NCBI GenBank assembly: GCA_003222835.1
Contig: QHXE01000504.1
Location: forward strand, 1-6,472
Length of the DNA: 6,472 bases
Direction: 5' to 3'
Origin: Acidobacteriota bacterium
GTDB taxonomy: Bacteria; Acidobacteriota; Blastocatellia; Pyrinomonadales; Pyrinomonadaceae
A program made the position numbers and the translations under genes. The notes below the pieces were generated by a model. The model saw only the letters and a list, made by a program, of their open reading frames with translations. It had not been told where the DNA came from and made no database searches. Shown in pieces: positions 6,441 to 6,472 of this stretch (positions are counted from its first letter, which is position 1; the number at the start of each line of letters is the position of its first letter).

Positions 6441-6468
6441 TATTAGTAGATGTATGTTTGCGTGTCAA
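6439..6468 (-). promoter_or_regulatory. Candidate sigma70-type promoter of the mutase operon
   Basis: On the minus strand a perfect TTGACA (6468-6463) is followed after 18 bases by AATAAT (6444-6439), five of six matches to TATAAT. The -10 box overlaps the annotated ATG at 6440, so transcription would begin near 6432, four or so bases before the in-frame ATG at 6428. If real, the protein starts at residue 5 from a nearly leaderless mRNA. The window ends just beyond, so upstream alternatives cannot be seen. Confidence 0.4.
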
Positions 6469-6472
6469 TCAA

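Overview
The window carries six protein genes in two blocks that converge on a short intergenic region. Base composition is roughly balanced (about half G+C). The gene content (an AtuA-family protein, a crotonase, a two-subunit B12 acyl-CoA mutase, and an exported subtilase ending in DGVLLG repeats) suggests a heterotrophic soil- or sediment-type bacterium. Acidobacteriota is my best guess, but that is inference from gene style. No rRNA, tRNA, CRISPR array, insertion sequence or phage gene is visible.

Plus-strand block (1-1947): the 3' part of an AtuA-family gene that is cut by the left window edge, a small separate gene for the ferredoxin-fold domain often found at the C-terminus of AtuA proteins, and an enoyl-CoA hydratase/isomerase. 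The genes are 47-48 bases apart and read as one operon. The set looks like a branched-chain or isoprenoid acyl-CoA degradation cluster (atu/liu-like).

Convergence (1948-2077): no gene, but a strong intrinsic terminator serving the minus-strand protease.

Minus-strand block (6440 down to 2078): the large and small subunits of an adenosylcobalamin acyl-CoA mutase, overlapping by one base (TAATG), then a 263-base gap, then a secreted S8 serine protease. The mutase would ordinarily be labelled methylmalonyl-CoA mutase. However, the two residues that set substrate choice in this family are Phe93 and Gln211, the isobutyryl-CoA mutase pair, instead of the Tyr and Arg of methylmalonyl-CoA mutase. The likely reaction is therefore isobutyryl-CoA to n-butyryl-CoA or a related rearrangement, which fits beside branched-chain acyl-CoA genes.

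The protease has a full catalytic triad, a signal peptide, a prodomain and an unusual C-terminal domain of fourteen six-residue repeats. The last six repeats are near-perfect DGVLL(G/S) units encoded by 18-bp tandem DNA repeats. This domain is the most unusual structure in the window. I see no evidence of a wholly new multi-gene system; the rest is recognisable catabolic and secretory machinery.
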